Below are positions 1 to 8,110 of a stretch of DNA of 64,000 nt, in pieces; positions within the stretch are counted from its first letter, which is position 1; each line of letters opens with the position of its first letter. The stretch comes from Desulfobacula sp. (GTDB lineage Bacteria; Desulfobacterota; Desulfobacteria; Desulfobacterales; Desulfobacteraceae). The stretch is taken from the NCBI GenBank assembly GCA_023701135.1, contig JAMPXP010000017.1, positions 54,780 through 118,779 on the forward strand. Direction: 5' to 3'. A program made the translations under genes and the position numbers. Under the pieces are notes generated by a model. It had not been told where the DNA came from and did not search any database. It saw nothing but the letters and a program-made list of their open reading frames with translations.

Positions 1-21
1 TGCAAAGGGTCGTAACCGGGT

Positions 22-885
22 TTGAGAGGGAATATCACTAAGCCGAAAGATATAGCCAGATTCCAAAGGTTTCCGGATATCGGAAACCTTGAATTGCTGC
101 ATGCATCCTATCACAGGCAAACCTTTTCGCCCCATTTCCATGAAGGCCATGCCATTGGCGTGATTGAAAAAGGCTGCCTGGGATTCGACTACAGGGGAGA
201 AAAGGTGGTGGCCGGTGCCGGGGATATCAATATGGCTGATCCGGGGGAGGTTCACAACGGGTTTGCCGTATCCGAGGAAGGATGGCAATACCGGATGTTT
301 TACCTGAAACCGGAGCAGTTGGACCGGATTTTCAACGAATGCCTTGACCGGTCGGTGCCCATGCCCTTTTTTAAAAAAGGGAAGGTCCGGGATCCTGCAT
401 TTTCAGAAAAAATCCTCACCCTGCACCAGGATTTTGAGAATCCGCTCATTACCCGGCTTGAAAAGGAATCCCGCTTTTTCAGTATCATGGCCGGTTTTAT
501 CATCAAACATGCGGTTCAGAAGGCCGTGCCCAAGGCCCCGGGCTCTGAGAAAAACAGGGTCAGAGGAATCAAAGACTATATTCAAGACCATTACGATACC
601 GATGTTTCCCTGGATGATTTGAGCCGGACGGCCGGGATCAGCCGGTATTATCTCTTGAGGGTGTTTGAACGGGAAACCGGCCTGACACCCCATACCTATC
701 TGAACCTTGTCCGGGTGAAAAGAGCGCGGGAACTCATGGAGAAAGGGGTGACGATCATTGATGCCGCCCACGGCACCGGTTTTTTCGACCAGAGCCACCT
801 GAACCGGGTATTCAAGAAATTTTACGGGATTACACCGGGTCAGTTTTGTGAAAAAAAGGAAAAATATGGAAAAGACAGAACCTGA
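22..885 (+). CDS. AraC-family transcriptional regulator with N-terminal cupin sensor
   Basis: 287-residue DNA-binding regulator. Residues about 25-110 form an AraC-type ligand-binding cupin (HFHEGHAIGVIEKG around 38-51, then the PGEVHNG turn). Residues about 180-278 are the double helix-turn-helix, with the second motif ending in FKKFYGITPGQF, which is typical of the family. An in-frame TAA lies at 13-15, so the gene cannot extend much further left, and TTG at 22 is the earliest start; a later start is possible. Its 3' end overlaps the next gene, so the two are probably co-transcribed. The ligand is unknown. Members with this sensor layout often control a neighbouring exporter or catabolic gene, and a DMT exporter lies 570 bases downstream, but that link is inference. 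Confidence 0.88.
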   Translation: MRGNITKPKDIARFQRFPDIGNLELLHASYHRQTFSPHFHEGHAIGVIEKGCLGFDYRGEKVVAGAGDINMADPGEVHNGFAVSEEGWQYRMFYLKPEQLDRIFNECLDRSVPMPFFKKGKVRDPAFSEKILTLHQDFENPLITRLEKESRFFSIMAGFIIKHAVQKAVPKAPGSEKNRVRGIKDYIQDHYDTDVSLDDLSRTAGISRYYLLRVFERETGLTPHTYLNLVRVKRARELMEKGVTIIDAAHGTGFFDQSHLNRVFKKFYGITPGQFCEKKEKYGKDRT

Positions 886-1360
886 AGCGAAAAAACTCAT
901 TATTGTTCCCAGGGAAGAAGCGGTCTTCTGGATGGACAAAAACGGAACCTGGCACAATGAACATGGAAAATTCGAACATCCAAGAATCATCCGGTATTTT
1001 AATTCGGCCATTAAAAAAGACGAAAATGGATATTATGTCCATCAGGAAACCAGCGAATGTGAAGAAAAAGTCTATTTTCCCCATGAGGATACGGCCCTTT
1101 TTGTTGTGGATATCGCCCCGGACGGTCAGGGGATCGAACTCCTTTTAAACACGACGGACAGGATGGTCCTGGAGGACGGGACCCTTTTCATGGCCTCGGA
1201 CAACCTGTATTTTCAGACACCCGTGCACAGGGTTAAATTTTCATCCCATGCCCTGGTCAAAATTTCAAAATTCATTGAAGAAGAAAATGGAAACCTCAGC
1301 CTTCTGATAAACGATAAAACCTATCCGATTTCGTCGTCGGACAATGATCCGGAATTTTGA
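866..1360 (+). CDS. DUF1285-like conserved hypothetical protein
   Basis: 164 residues if started at ATG 866, which has AAGGA five bases upstream; an in-frame GTG at 848 is less likely. The gene starts inside the end of the AraC regulator, suggesting translational coupling. The pattern WHNEHGKFEHPRIIRYFNSA, then DENGYYVH and a beta-rich second half, resembles DUF1285 proteins, where a short first domain reads W..G..I.....V..F.. and is followed by a second small beta domain. No catalytic residues, signal peptide or membrane segment are visible, so it should be cytoplasmic. The biochemical function of the family is unknown to me. Confidence 0.65.
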   Translation: MEKTEPEAKKLIIVPREEAVFWMDKNGTWHNEHGKFEHPRIIRYFNSAIKKDENGYYVHQETSECEEKVYFPHEDTALFVVDIAPDGQGIELLLNTTDRMVLEDGTLFMASDNLYFQTPVHRVKFSSHALVKISKFIEEENGNLSLLINDKTYPISSSDNDPEF

Positions 1361-1457
1361 TTTTTTTAAAAGGGCAATTTTATCCAAGTAAAACCTTTAT
1401 TCACAAGGCATAATCGCCCTGTTTTATGACAATAAATAAAATAGAAAGGATACGATT

Positions 1458-2342
1458 ATGCCATCAAACCTGTATGCCTGGACAAACCTGTCCCTTGCCA
1501 TGATCATTGTCGGCAGTTCTGTTGTGTTCGGGAAAATCATTACCTATTCTTTTCCTGTGTTTCTGGCCTCGGGCCTTAGGTTCGCCATTGCCTCGGCCGT
1601 CATGCTGCCGCTGTTGCTGAAATATGAAAAAAATCCCTTTCATATTTCAGCCAGCGACTTTTGGAGACTTCTGGTCATGGCCTTTTGCGGCCAGTTTATC
1701 TTTACCTTTCTTCTGCTCCTGGGGCTCCGGTACACCAGCGCCGTTGAAGCCGGGATCATCACCAGCACTTCGCCTGCCATGATGGCCGTGGTCACCTTTA
1801 TCTTTTTCAGGGAAAAGCCCGGACTTTATCAAGTGATCGCCATCGCCATGGTGGTGGCCGGTGTGGTCATGGTGAACGGCTTTATCGGGGTCGGGCCGGT
1901 TCCCATGCCGGCCCGCCATATGTTCGGGAATCTGTTAGTGATCGGGGCAGTTGTGGGAGAGGCCTTTTTCCTTTTAATGCGCAAACGCATTTCATCGGAA
2001 ATTTCCAATCTTGCATTGACGGGATATCTTTGCTTTCTTGGATTTGTCCTGTTTTTGCCCCTGTCCGTGTATGAAGCCAGGTCATTTGATTTTTCAGCGG
2101 TCAGCCCCGGGGCATGGGGGGCCATGCTGTATTTTGGGGCGGTATTTACGGTACTGGCCTATGTTTTCTGGTTTCAGGGCGTATCCAGAGTTTCGGGCAG
2201 TACAGCCGGGGTATTTACCGCAGTCATGCCGGTCAGTGCGGTGTTCCTATCCTGCCTTTTCCTTAAAGAACCGTTTACCCTGCACCATGCCCTGGGCGGA
2301 GCCTTGATTCTTTCGGCCATTCTCTTGATGACAAGGGCCTGA
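1458..2342 (+). CDS. EamA/DMT-superfamily transporter
   Basis: 294-residue integral membrane protein with about ten hydrophobic segments arranged as two EamA repeats of roughly 140 residues. The first repeat carries the usual LRYTSAVEAGIITSTSPAMMAV stretch and FREKP at its cytosolic end; the second ends FLKEPFTLHHALGGALIL, the matching repeat signature. Length fits the 10-TM drug/metabolite exporter group (RhaT/YdcZ-like relatives are shorter or divergent). AAAGGA precedes the ATG. Such proteins usually export amino acids, nucleosides or other metabolites; the substrate cannot be read from sequence. It stands alone, 97 bases after the DUF1285-like gene and convergent with the pseudouridine synthase. 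Confidence 0.88.
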   Translation: MPSNLYAWTNLSLAMIIVGSSVVFGKIITYSFPVFLASGLRFAIASAVMLPLLLKYEKNPFHISASDFWRLLVMAFCGQFIFTFLLLLGLRYTSAVEAGIITSTSPAMMAVVTFIFFREKPGLYQVIAIAMVVAGVVMVNGFIGVGPVPMPARHMFGNLLVIGAVVGEAFFLLMRKRISSEISNLALTGYLCFLGFVLFLPLSVYEARSFDFSAVSPGAWGAMLYFGAVFTVLAYVFWFQGVSRVSGSTAGVFTAVMPVSAVFLSCLFLKEPFTLHHALGGALILSAILLMTRA

Positions 2343-2404
2343 AGCAGCCGTGGTTTTGCCTTTTCCGTTGCCGGTATAAACATAGATATATCCTTGGTCT
2401 TTAT

Positions 2405-3169
2405 TTATGCTTTTTTTGATAAAAGATCCCCTTTGATGAGTTGAAAAATTTCCGTCAGGGGGTTTTTTGATTCAATGCAAAAGGAGGTCTCTTGTTCCGG
2501 CAAAGTAAATTCAAGCTGCCGGCAATGGAGCCCCAAGCACGCATAGGATTTCTGTGCCCACAGATATTCAATGGATCTTGCAGAGCCGTACCGGGTATCC
2601 CCTGTTACAGGATGGCCGGAAAGCTTTGCATGTCTCCGGATCTGGTGCTTTCGCCCGGTTACCGGTTCGACCTCCAGCAATGCATAATGGGGGCTCTGCT
2701 CCAGTATTTTGTACCGTGTCCGGCAAGGCACCCGCTTCCCTTCTCCTGCAGGATTGTTTCTTCCTCCCGCGGTTTTGGACAGGGGGTAATTCCAGACCTG
2801 ATATTCATCGCTTTCATCCGTTGAAATAAAATTCCCGTGAACAAGGGCCATATATCTTTTTTTTACCTGTCCGTTGACAAACAGGGTTGAAATATCTCGC
2901 AAGGCCTTGTCATTGACGGACAAAAGGATTACTCCGCCGGTTTCCCTGTCCAGCCGGTGAATCGGCTGGACCTTAAAGAAAGAGGAAATGCCGAGTCGAT
3001 CCGTGAGCAACGGGTCGGCCCCGATCCTCTGGGAGAGAAGGGACACCAGATCCTGCCCCGGATCATTGTGAACGCTCATTCCGCAGGGTTTGTCCACGGC
3101 CAGCCAGCCCTTTTCAATCCGGAGGATATGGACCTGCGGCATGGCCGGGGGAGTCTGCGGATGTGTCAT
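2405..3169 (-). CDS. RluA-family RNA pseudouridine synthase
   Basis: 254 residues. Converts uridine to pseudouridine in rRNA or tRNA. The motif HRLDRETGG at residues 71-79 contains the catalytic Asp74 of the RluA/RsuA/TruC superfamily, and KPCGMSVH at 27-34 is the conserved N-terminal strand. Later blocks RYMALVHG, RYKILEQSPHYALLEVEPVTGRKHQIRRH and LGLHCRQLEFTLP match the catalytic fold. There is no N-terminal S4 domain, so it is a short RluA/TruC-like form; the target uridine cannot be assigned. Transcribed leftward, separated by 40 bases from the small gene to its right, which may be in the same transcript. Confidence 0.88.
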   Translation of the reverse strand: MTHPQTPPAMPQVHILRIEKGWLAVDKPCGMSVHNDPGQDLVSLLSQRIGADPLLTDRLGISSFFKVQPIHRLDRETGGVILLSVNDKALRDISTLFVNGQVKKRYMALVHGNFISTDESDEYQVWNYPLSKTAGGRNNPAGEGKRVPCRTRYKILEQSPHYALLEVEPVTGRKHQIRRHAKLSGHPVTGDTRYGSARSIEYLWAQKSYACLGLHCRQLEFTLPEQETSFCIESKNPLTEIFQLIKGDLLSKKA

Positions 3170-3209
3170 GCCTGCCTCATGGTTCTATGGAGATGGTTTG
3201 TGTACTGCT

Positions 3210-3545
3210 TCATACGCGCCGGATGGAATCCACGATGAACGGGGTGCACCGAACGGCAATGCTTTGTTTTTTGACCCAGATCCTGACCATGGACACGGAT
3301 TCCCCGGCCAGGGTGGTAATATTGGGAAGGTCCTCGGCAAAGACAATATCCTTGGCCTTGAATTCATAATAAAAGGTATTGTCGGAAAACGGGTCTGCGA
3401 TCAATATCACCCGGGCCGGATCATGGGGATGTTTCCGGGGTGACCCGGAAAAGGGGATATGCTTTGTTTTATCAAGGTTTTGAGATTTCCCGAAGGCCTG
3501 GATTTCAAATTTATCCTTTAATTCAAGAAAATTTACAATCGCCAT
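3210..3545 (-). CDS. Small conserved hypothetical protein
   Basis: 111 residues with a strong ribosome site (AAGGAG nine bases before ATG). The sequence has a central FSGSPRKHPHDPARVILIADP segment and a second half with IWVKKQSIAVRCTPFIVD, a pattern I associate with a small conserved protein of sulfate-reducing deltaproteobacteria that databases sometimes label inorganic pyrophosphatase Ppa. The label is from memory and I see none of the Asp/Glu metal-binding motifs of classical family I or II pyrophosphatases, so I leave the function open. Soluble, no signal peptide. Probably the first gene of a two-gene leftward unit with the pseudouridine synthase. Confidence 0.6.
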   Translation of the reverse strand: MAIVNFLELKDKFEIQAFGKSQNLDKTKHIPFSGSPRKHPHDPARVILIADPFSDNTFYYEFKAKDIVFAEDLPNITTLAGESVSMVRIWVKKQSIAVRCTPFIVDSIRRV

Positions 3546-3560
3546 TATGAGTCTCCTTTA

Positions 3561-3589
3561 TTGAAAATCTAAAATCTTGTAAATTTAAT
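3561..3589 (+). promoter_or_regulatory. Candidate sigma-70 promoter for the TPP enzyme gene
   Basis: TTGAAA at 3561-3566 and TTTAAT at 3584-3589 are each one base from consensus and are spaced 17 bases. They sit in an AT-rich gap about 80 bases before the start at 3670. Predicted from sequence only; chance matches are more common in AT-rich DNA. Confidence 0.4.
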
Positions 3590-3669
3590 ATAGTATTATA
3601 AAGCAGAAATGAGATAAGAAAATATAAAAAAACAAATTATTCCTTGAAGACCAAGGGACGGGTGTAGCA

Positions 3670-5292
3670 ATGAAGATGACGGTGGTTCAAAAATTTGCAG
3701 AAAGCTTGAAAAAAATAGGTGTCCGTTATGTTTTCGGGGTGCCCAGCGGCAGCATGATCGATTATATGGAGGCCATCCGGGAAACCGATGGAATGGATTT
3801 TATTCTTGTCAGCCATGAAGCCGGGGCTGGATTCATGGCTGCGGTCTGCGGAAGGCTGACCCGTATTCCGGGGGTCTGCTTTGCCACCTTCGGTCCCGGT
3901 GCCACCAATGTTACCACCGGGGTGGGCGCGGCGTTGCTGGACCGGAACCCCGTCCTGGTATTTACAGATGAGTTGCCGGAAAGGTTGCGGCATCGGACGG
4001 CCCAGATGAATATTGACCATGGGGCTCTGTTCAAACCTTTGACCAAAGCCGTTTTTCGATTGATGCCGGGCAAAGTAGGGAAAATCCTTTTTGAGGCGGC
4101 AGGCCTTGCCGTGGGAAACCAGCCCGGCCCGGTGTATGTGGGCGTTCCATCGGACATTGCCAGCCAAGAAAGCCGGGAGCCGGACCCGGTTCTGCCTCCG
4201 GCTCCGGGACCCGGCCCTGCAGCGCCGCCTGCCGTCAAAGCCATGCAGGAGGCGGTTTCAAAGGCCAAAAAACCCCTTCTGGTGCTGGGGCTCATGGCGG
4301 CCCAGTCCCATCTTAAGCCCCTGATTCAAAAGGTGGCGGAACAATTTCAAATGCCCGTGGTCCTTACCCCCATGGCCAAGGGGCTGATTTCCGAAGATCA
4401 CCCGCTTTACACCGGGGTCCTGAATCATGCCCTGGCCCATATGGTGGGCCGGACCCACCAGCAGGCCGACCTGGTCATCGGCATCGGGTATGACCCGGTG
4501 GAGGTCAATTATGAAGATTGGGTGTCTCCTGTGCCCATTGTCCATATCAGTCCGGTCCCGGCGGATCTGGACAGGGATTCCCATGAACTTGCCGCCGACG
4601 TGGCCGGGGATATGGAATCCTCCCTTCAGGCTTTAATGGCCCTTACCCCCCGGCCGCTTGGATGGGATTATCAAGCGCTTGTCAACCGAAAACAGGGCAT
4701 GTTTGCACGCCTCACCCCGGCCCCCGGCTCCTTCGGCCCCCTGGCCGTTCTCCGGGGACTAAGACAGGTCCTTCCCCAGGACGGGATACTGACCTGTGAT
4801 GTGGGGGCCCATCTTCATCTCATCGGCCAGTTCTGGCCCACTCCGGACCCGGACTGCCTTCTGATGACCAACGGCTGGTCTTCCATGGGATTTGCCATAC
4901 CGGCGGCCATTGGGGCCAAGCTCTGCCGGCCCGATAAAACGGTGGCCTGCGTGGTGGGAGACGGCGGGTTCCTTATGGCGGCCGGTGAACTGGCAACGGC
5001 CCAAAGGCTCCATCTCCATATCGTCTTTGTCCTTTTATCCGACGGAGACCTTTCCCTGATCCGGATCAAGCAGGAACGTAAACACTATGAGGCCGGATAC
5101 GGCACCCGGCTGTTTACAAAGGGTGTCCCGTTGTCTGACTTTTTTCTCGGCATCCCGGTCATGCCGGTTTGGGACCAGGAGGGGTATGAGAAGGCCCTGA
5201 ACAAGGCCTTTGGTCTTTCGGGACCGGTTATCATCCATGCGGAAATGGATGGGTCCGAATATGACGGCCTGGTGCTGAAAGGCAATGGATAG
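3670..5292 (+). CDS. Thiamine-pyrophosphate-dependent enzyme, acetolactate-synthase/decarboxylase-like
   Basis: 540 residues with the three-domain order of the POX/acetolactate synthase group: PYR domain (VFGVPSGSMIDYMEAI, SHEAGAGFMAAV with the Glu that activates the TPP ring, FGPGATNVTTGVGAALLDRNP), a central domain (about 190-320), and a C-terminal PP domain. The PP metal site GDGGFLMAAGEL is present, but the expected Asn-Asn pair about 25 residues later reads LLSDGDLSLIRIKQ, so the usual NN is replaced. No neighbouring small regulatory subunit exists. The enzyme probably decarboxylates or condenses a 2-oxo acid, but the NN change makes acetolactate synthase itself doubtful. Convergent with the J-domain gene, stop codons almost touching. 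Confidence 0.8.
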   Translation: MKMTVVQKFAESLKKIGVRYVFGVPSGSMIDYMEAIRETDGMDFILVSHEAGAGFMAAVCGRLTRIPGVCFATFGPGATNVTTGVGAALLDRNPVLVFTDELPERLRHRTAQMNIDHGALFKPLTKAVFRLMPGKVGKILFEAAGLAVGNQPGPVYVGVPSDIASQESREPDPVLPPAPGPGPAAPPAVKAMQEAVSKAKKPLLVLGLMAAQSHLKPLIQKVAEQFQMPVVLTPMAKGLISEDHPLYTGVLNHALAHMVGRTHQQADLVIGIGYDPVEVNYEDWVSPVPIVHISPVPADLDRDSHELAADVAGDMESSLQALMALTPRPLGWDYQALVNRKQGMFARLTPAPGSFGPLAVLRGLRQVLPQDGILTCDVGAHLHLIGQFWPTPDPDCLLMTNGWSSMGFAIPAAIGAKLCRPDKTVACVVGDGGFLMAAGELATAQRLHLHIVFVLLSDGDLSLIRIKQERKHYEAGYGTRLFTKGVPLSDFFLGIPVMPVWDQEGYEKALNKAFGLSGPVIIHAEMDGSEYDGLVLKGNG

Positions 5293-5295
5293 GCC

Positions 5296-6363
5296 TTATA
5301 CGGTGTTTCCCAGCAGGGTTTCATAGGCGGCGTTCAACGCCACAAATTTCTCATGGGAGCCGCCCGTGTCCGGGTGAACCTGCCGGGCCAGTTTTCTATA
5401 GCGCCGGGTCAGGTGCTTCCGGGTCATGGTTTTTAATTCTTCCCCGCTGATATGAAAGAGCTTGCAGGCATTGTCCAGGGTAAGGGCGTTTGCCGGTTTC
5501 GGGCTGAATACCCGGTGGCGGCTCATAAAATCCTTTGCCAGGTCATCCAGGAGGGTGGAATCAGCATAGGGGTTATCAAAAAACATGATCAGATACCGGA
5601 TCAGGTGGGTATCCAGGTCTTTATCCCGCCTATAAACGGTTTCATTGATCCGGCAGATTTCTTCAAGAAAATATTTGTCCACCCTGTCCTGATCCAGGGC
5701 CTGGGGCATTTTTTTGGCCAGCATGCCCTGAAAGAACCGCTGGAGATCAAACACGGCGTACACATAGGATTTGAATTCACGGGGCTTTAGGGTGGACGCT
5801 TCCTGTCTGAAGAACTGCTGCTCGATTTCGTCCCTGGATTTATGGGTATGGTCCGGAAACAAAGCAGCCGGCATGTTTTCCACCGGGCCCTGGTCCATGT
5901 TCCCGAACCTGAGATAATGGGCCCTTCTTTTGTCAAAATGGGGAACTTGTTTTAAAATATTTTGTTTTTCAATTTCCGTGAGTTTTTTTCTCGTCCCCCG
6001 GACAGAGCGGTTCATAAAGGTTTCCAGGGCCTGTCGGATATCCGGCCGAAGCCAGGGCCGGAAAATTTCCTCAAGCTCATCGGAATCATAGACCACTCCC
6101 GACGCAGCCAGGGCCTCCTCCATTTTTTCATCAAAATAGAAGGCATTGCCGCCCGGGTAAAGGATAACGGCTGAAGGGTCAGGGCCAAGCTCGAAAAGAT
6201 CCCTGAACGTCAGTTGCCGGTCAATGACCAGGGATTCCCTTAAAATGAAATGCGGTCTGCCCTTCTTTTTTTCATAGGCCAGATACATGGCTCCATCATA
6301 GGGCAAATCCGGCTCCCTGTACAGACTAAATCCAACGATGACCTGCCGGGGGGAATCAATCAT
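5296..6363 (-). CDS. Protein with C-terminal J domain (DnaJ-like co-chaperone)
   Basis: 355 residues. The last about 70 residues are a J domain: TRRYRKLARQVHPDTGGSHEKF contains the HPD tripeptide (residues 330-332) that stimulates Hsp70 ATPase. J domains are usually N-terminal; here the domain is at the very end and helix IV appears missing. The first about 280 residues match no domain I recognise: an N-terminal part with short beta-like stretches (VIVGFSLYREPDLPYDGAMYLAY) and a helical, charged middle. No glycine-rich or zinc-finger region, so this is a type III J protein that likely recruits DnaK to a specific client. No partner gene is adjacent. Confidence 0.75.
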   Translation of the reverse strand: MIDSPRQVIVGFSLYREPDLPYDGAMYLAYEKKKGRPHFILRESLVIDRQLTFRDLFELGPDPSAVILYPGGNAFYFDEKMEEALAASGVVYDSDELEEIFRPWLRPDIRQALETFMNRSVRGTRKKLTEIEKQNILKQVPHFDKRRAHYLRFGNMDQGPVENMPAALFPDHTHKSRDEIEQQFFRQEASTLKPREFKSYVYAVFDLQRFFQGMLAKKMPQALDQDRVDKYFLEEICRINETVYRRDKDLDTHLIRYLIMFFDNPYADSTLLDDLAKDFMSRHRVFSPKPANALTLDNACKLFHISGEELKTMTRKHLTRRYRKLARQVHPDTGGSHEKFVALNAAYETLLGNTV

Positions 6364-6563
6364 TAAAATTCAGGGTTTTCCCGGATTGATTTTTTGAACG
6401 ATTCCCGATAAGCTATACACATTCCTTTTGCCTTCTGTCCGGACCCTCGCCTTAGAATAGCAGCTCTCCCGACAGCCATTCCGGAAAATAGTCCTGATTC
6501 TGAAGAAGATCATCCAGAGGCAAAAGAAGGGAATCCATCAAACCTTTACAAAAGGAGAACGAT

Positions 6564-7646
6564 ATGCAGATTGATTTTCATCATGCCGTGACCTATGTGG
6601 CGGCAAGGGCTGCTGCCTTTGACCATCCCGAGGCTGAAAAAATAGCCTATTGCGCCCAGTATGTGGACGATGCCGTCAAAACAGGGGTGATTACCTTTCA
6701 AAACAAGGCCATGTATGAACGGATTTGTTCCGCCCACAAAACTCTGGACTACCGGAATATGGAAGAACTTGCCAATCACAGGGTATGGCTGCCCTGCCAT
6801 TTTCTTCCCGGCAATGACGGGAAACCGGCGGACCAGAATCCGGAACAACAATTTGTGGAAAGGGTTATCTGCGTCAAAGACAGCCCGGTTGCCCAGGACA
6901 TGATCGCCGCCTGTATCCGAAACCGGCACAAACCCTATGGGCTTCACAGGCTCGGCATCACCCTGCACACCTATGCCGATACCTGGGCCCACCAGGGGTT
7001 TGCCGGGATCAACAATGAGATCAACGATATCCGTGATCTCAAGGATATGTCGGGTATGGAACTGAAACCCCAGGACATGCTGGCTCGTTTTTTCGGGAAA
7101 ATCTTCAGCAGGGTGGCTGCCAAGCTGGTGGGAGATGTCCTGCCCCTGGGCCATGGGGCAGCCCTGTGCTTTCCGGATCTGCCCTATCTTCAGTGGAGTT
7201 ATCAAAACAGCCGCGGACAGACGGTTTTCCGGGACAATCCCCTTGATTTTGTGGAAGCGGCAGACAGCATGTGCCGGGTCATGAAACAATACCGGGCCGG
7301 TACCCCTGGCGCGCCCATGACCGGGTTGGACACTTCCTATAGAACTCTTGTGGGAAAATTATTTGAGAAATTCACGGATGAAGAGGGTGAGGACCGCCAT
7401 GCAAGATGGCTGGAAGCTATTCGGGAGGGCGAATTCCCCTTTGGTCCCGTCAATCTTGACTATGACCCGGACGGAAGAAAATCCTGGAAGCATCTTGCTC
7501 TGGGAACATCCAAGGATGCGGCAGAATACCCCTGGAACCCAGCGTTTCTGACCAGCGACTGGAAATATTTTCATGATGCCCTCCTGGATCATCGGTTTAC
7601 CCTTATTCATGACATTCTGCCGACTTACAACATCTGTGCAGCTTGA
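6564..7646 (+). CDS. DUF6765-family protein, possible metal-dependent hydrolase
   Basis: 360 residues with AAAAGGAG before the ATG. It opens MQIDFHHAVTYVAARAAAF (His6, His7) and carries HTYADTWAHQGFAG with His135, Asp139 and His143, a H-x3-D-x3-H pattern on a helix. I recognise the family as DUF6765. The His/Asp spacing resembles the helical metal sites of zinc-dependent phospholipase C and S1/P1 nucleases, so a metal hydrolase is plausible, but this is my reading of motifs and not an established function. No signal peptide is visible. It is followed 19 bases later by a phospholipase-A2-like gene with its own strong ribosome site; the two are almost certainly one operon. Confidence 0.7.
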   Translation: MQIDFHHAVTYVAARAAAFDHPEAEKIAYCAQYVDDAVKTGVITFQNKAMYERICSAHKTLDYRNMEELANHRVWLPCHFLPGNDGKPADQNPEQQFVERVICVKDSPVAQDMIAACIRNRHKPYGLHRLGITLHTYADTWAHQGFAGINNEINDIRDLKDMSGMELKPQDMLARFFGKIFSRVAAKLVGDVLPLGHGAALCFPDLPYLQWSYQNSRGQTVFRDNPLDFVEAADSMCRVMKQYRAGTPGAPMTGLDTSYRTLVGKLFEKFTDEEGEDRHARWLEAIREGEFPFGPVNLDYDPDGRKSWKHLALGTSKDAAEYPWNPAFLTSDWKYFHDALLDHRFTLIHDILPTYNICAA

Positions 7647-7665
7647 CCATTGAAAGGAGAGAACA

Positions 7666-8088
7666 ATGAATTTCCCGAAAATCGGTGACCGGGTGGATAC
7701 GGAACAGGCCCTGGCGCTGTGCCGGTATTTTAAACTGGACTACCTGGTCCTGCGTCTTGAGCAGGACCCGAGCCTGTATAAAAGCTGGGTATTTGACGGC
7801 TGCTCCTGCGTCCATGATGAATTTCTGGGGCTCCTGACCGGCTGTGACAGCGAGGCCATAACGTATAAATGCTGTCTTCCCCATGATCTCGGATATGCCT
7901 ATGGTGAACGCGGCAACCTTATGGAAAGAGAGCGGGTGGACTTAAAATTCCAGAGTGATCTCATCACCAAGGCCCATATGAAGGAATGGGTTGCCGCAGC
8001 CCTGTATGAAGGGGTCCGGGTAGGGGGGGAAGAGGTTTTTGGCCTGTCCTTTTCCTGGGCCTTTGCAAGAAAGACGGAAACCCGTTAG
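7666..8088 (+). CDS. Small protein with prokaryotic phospholipase-A2-like motifs
   Basis: 140 residues, AAAGGAG upstream. The order DGCS (44-47), CCLPHDLGYAYG (69-80, with a His73-Asp74 pair) and ERERVDLKFQSDL (87-99) parallels bacterial and fungal phospholipase A2 proteins, whose core is DGC(S/T), then C..HD(F/L)GY, then an R..D..F..D segment. In those enzymes the His is the general base and the following Asp binds calcium. The cysteines (46, 48, 60, 69, 70) could form disulfides, but I see no signal peptide, which is odd for a PLA2. Start and end are clear. The lipase call is inference from motif order. It sits directly behind the DUF6765 gene. Confidence 0.6.
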   Translation: MNFPKIGDRVDTEQALALCRYFKLDYLVLRLEQDPSLYKSWVFDGCSCVHDEFLGLLTGCDSEAITYKCCLPHDLGYAYGERGNLMERERVDLKFQSDLITKAHMKEWVAAALYEGVRVGGEEVFGLSFSWAFARKTETR

Positions 8089-8110
8089 AATCCTCCGGAG
8101 CTGGGCCGGG

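Noticed and set aside
1361..1457. Possible terminator after the DUF1285-like gene (AGGGC / GCCCT)
   Set aside because: Only five pairs with a loop of about 40 bases; no T-run after the second arm.
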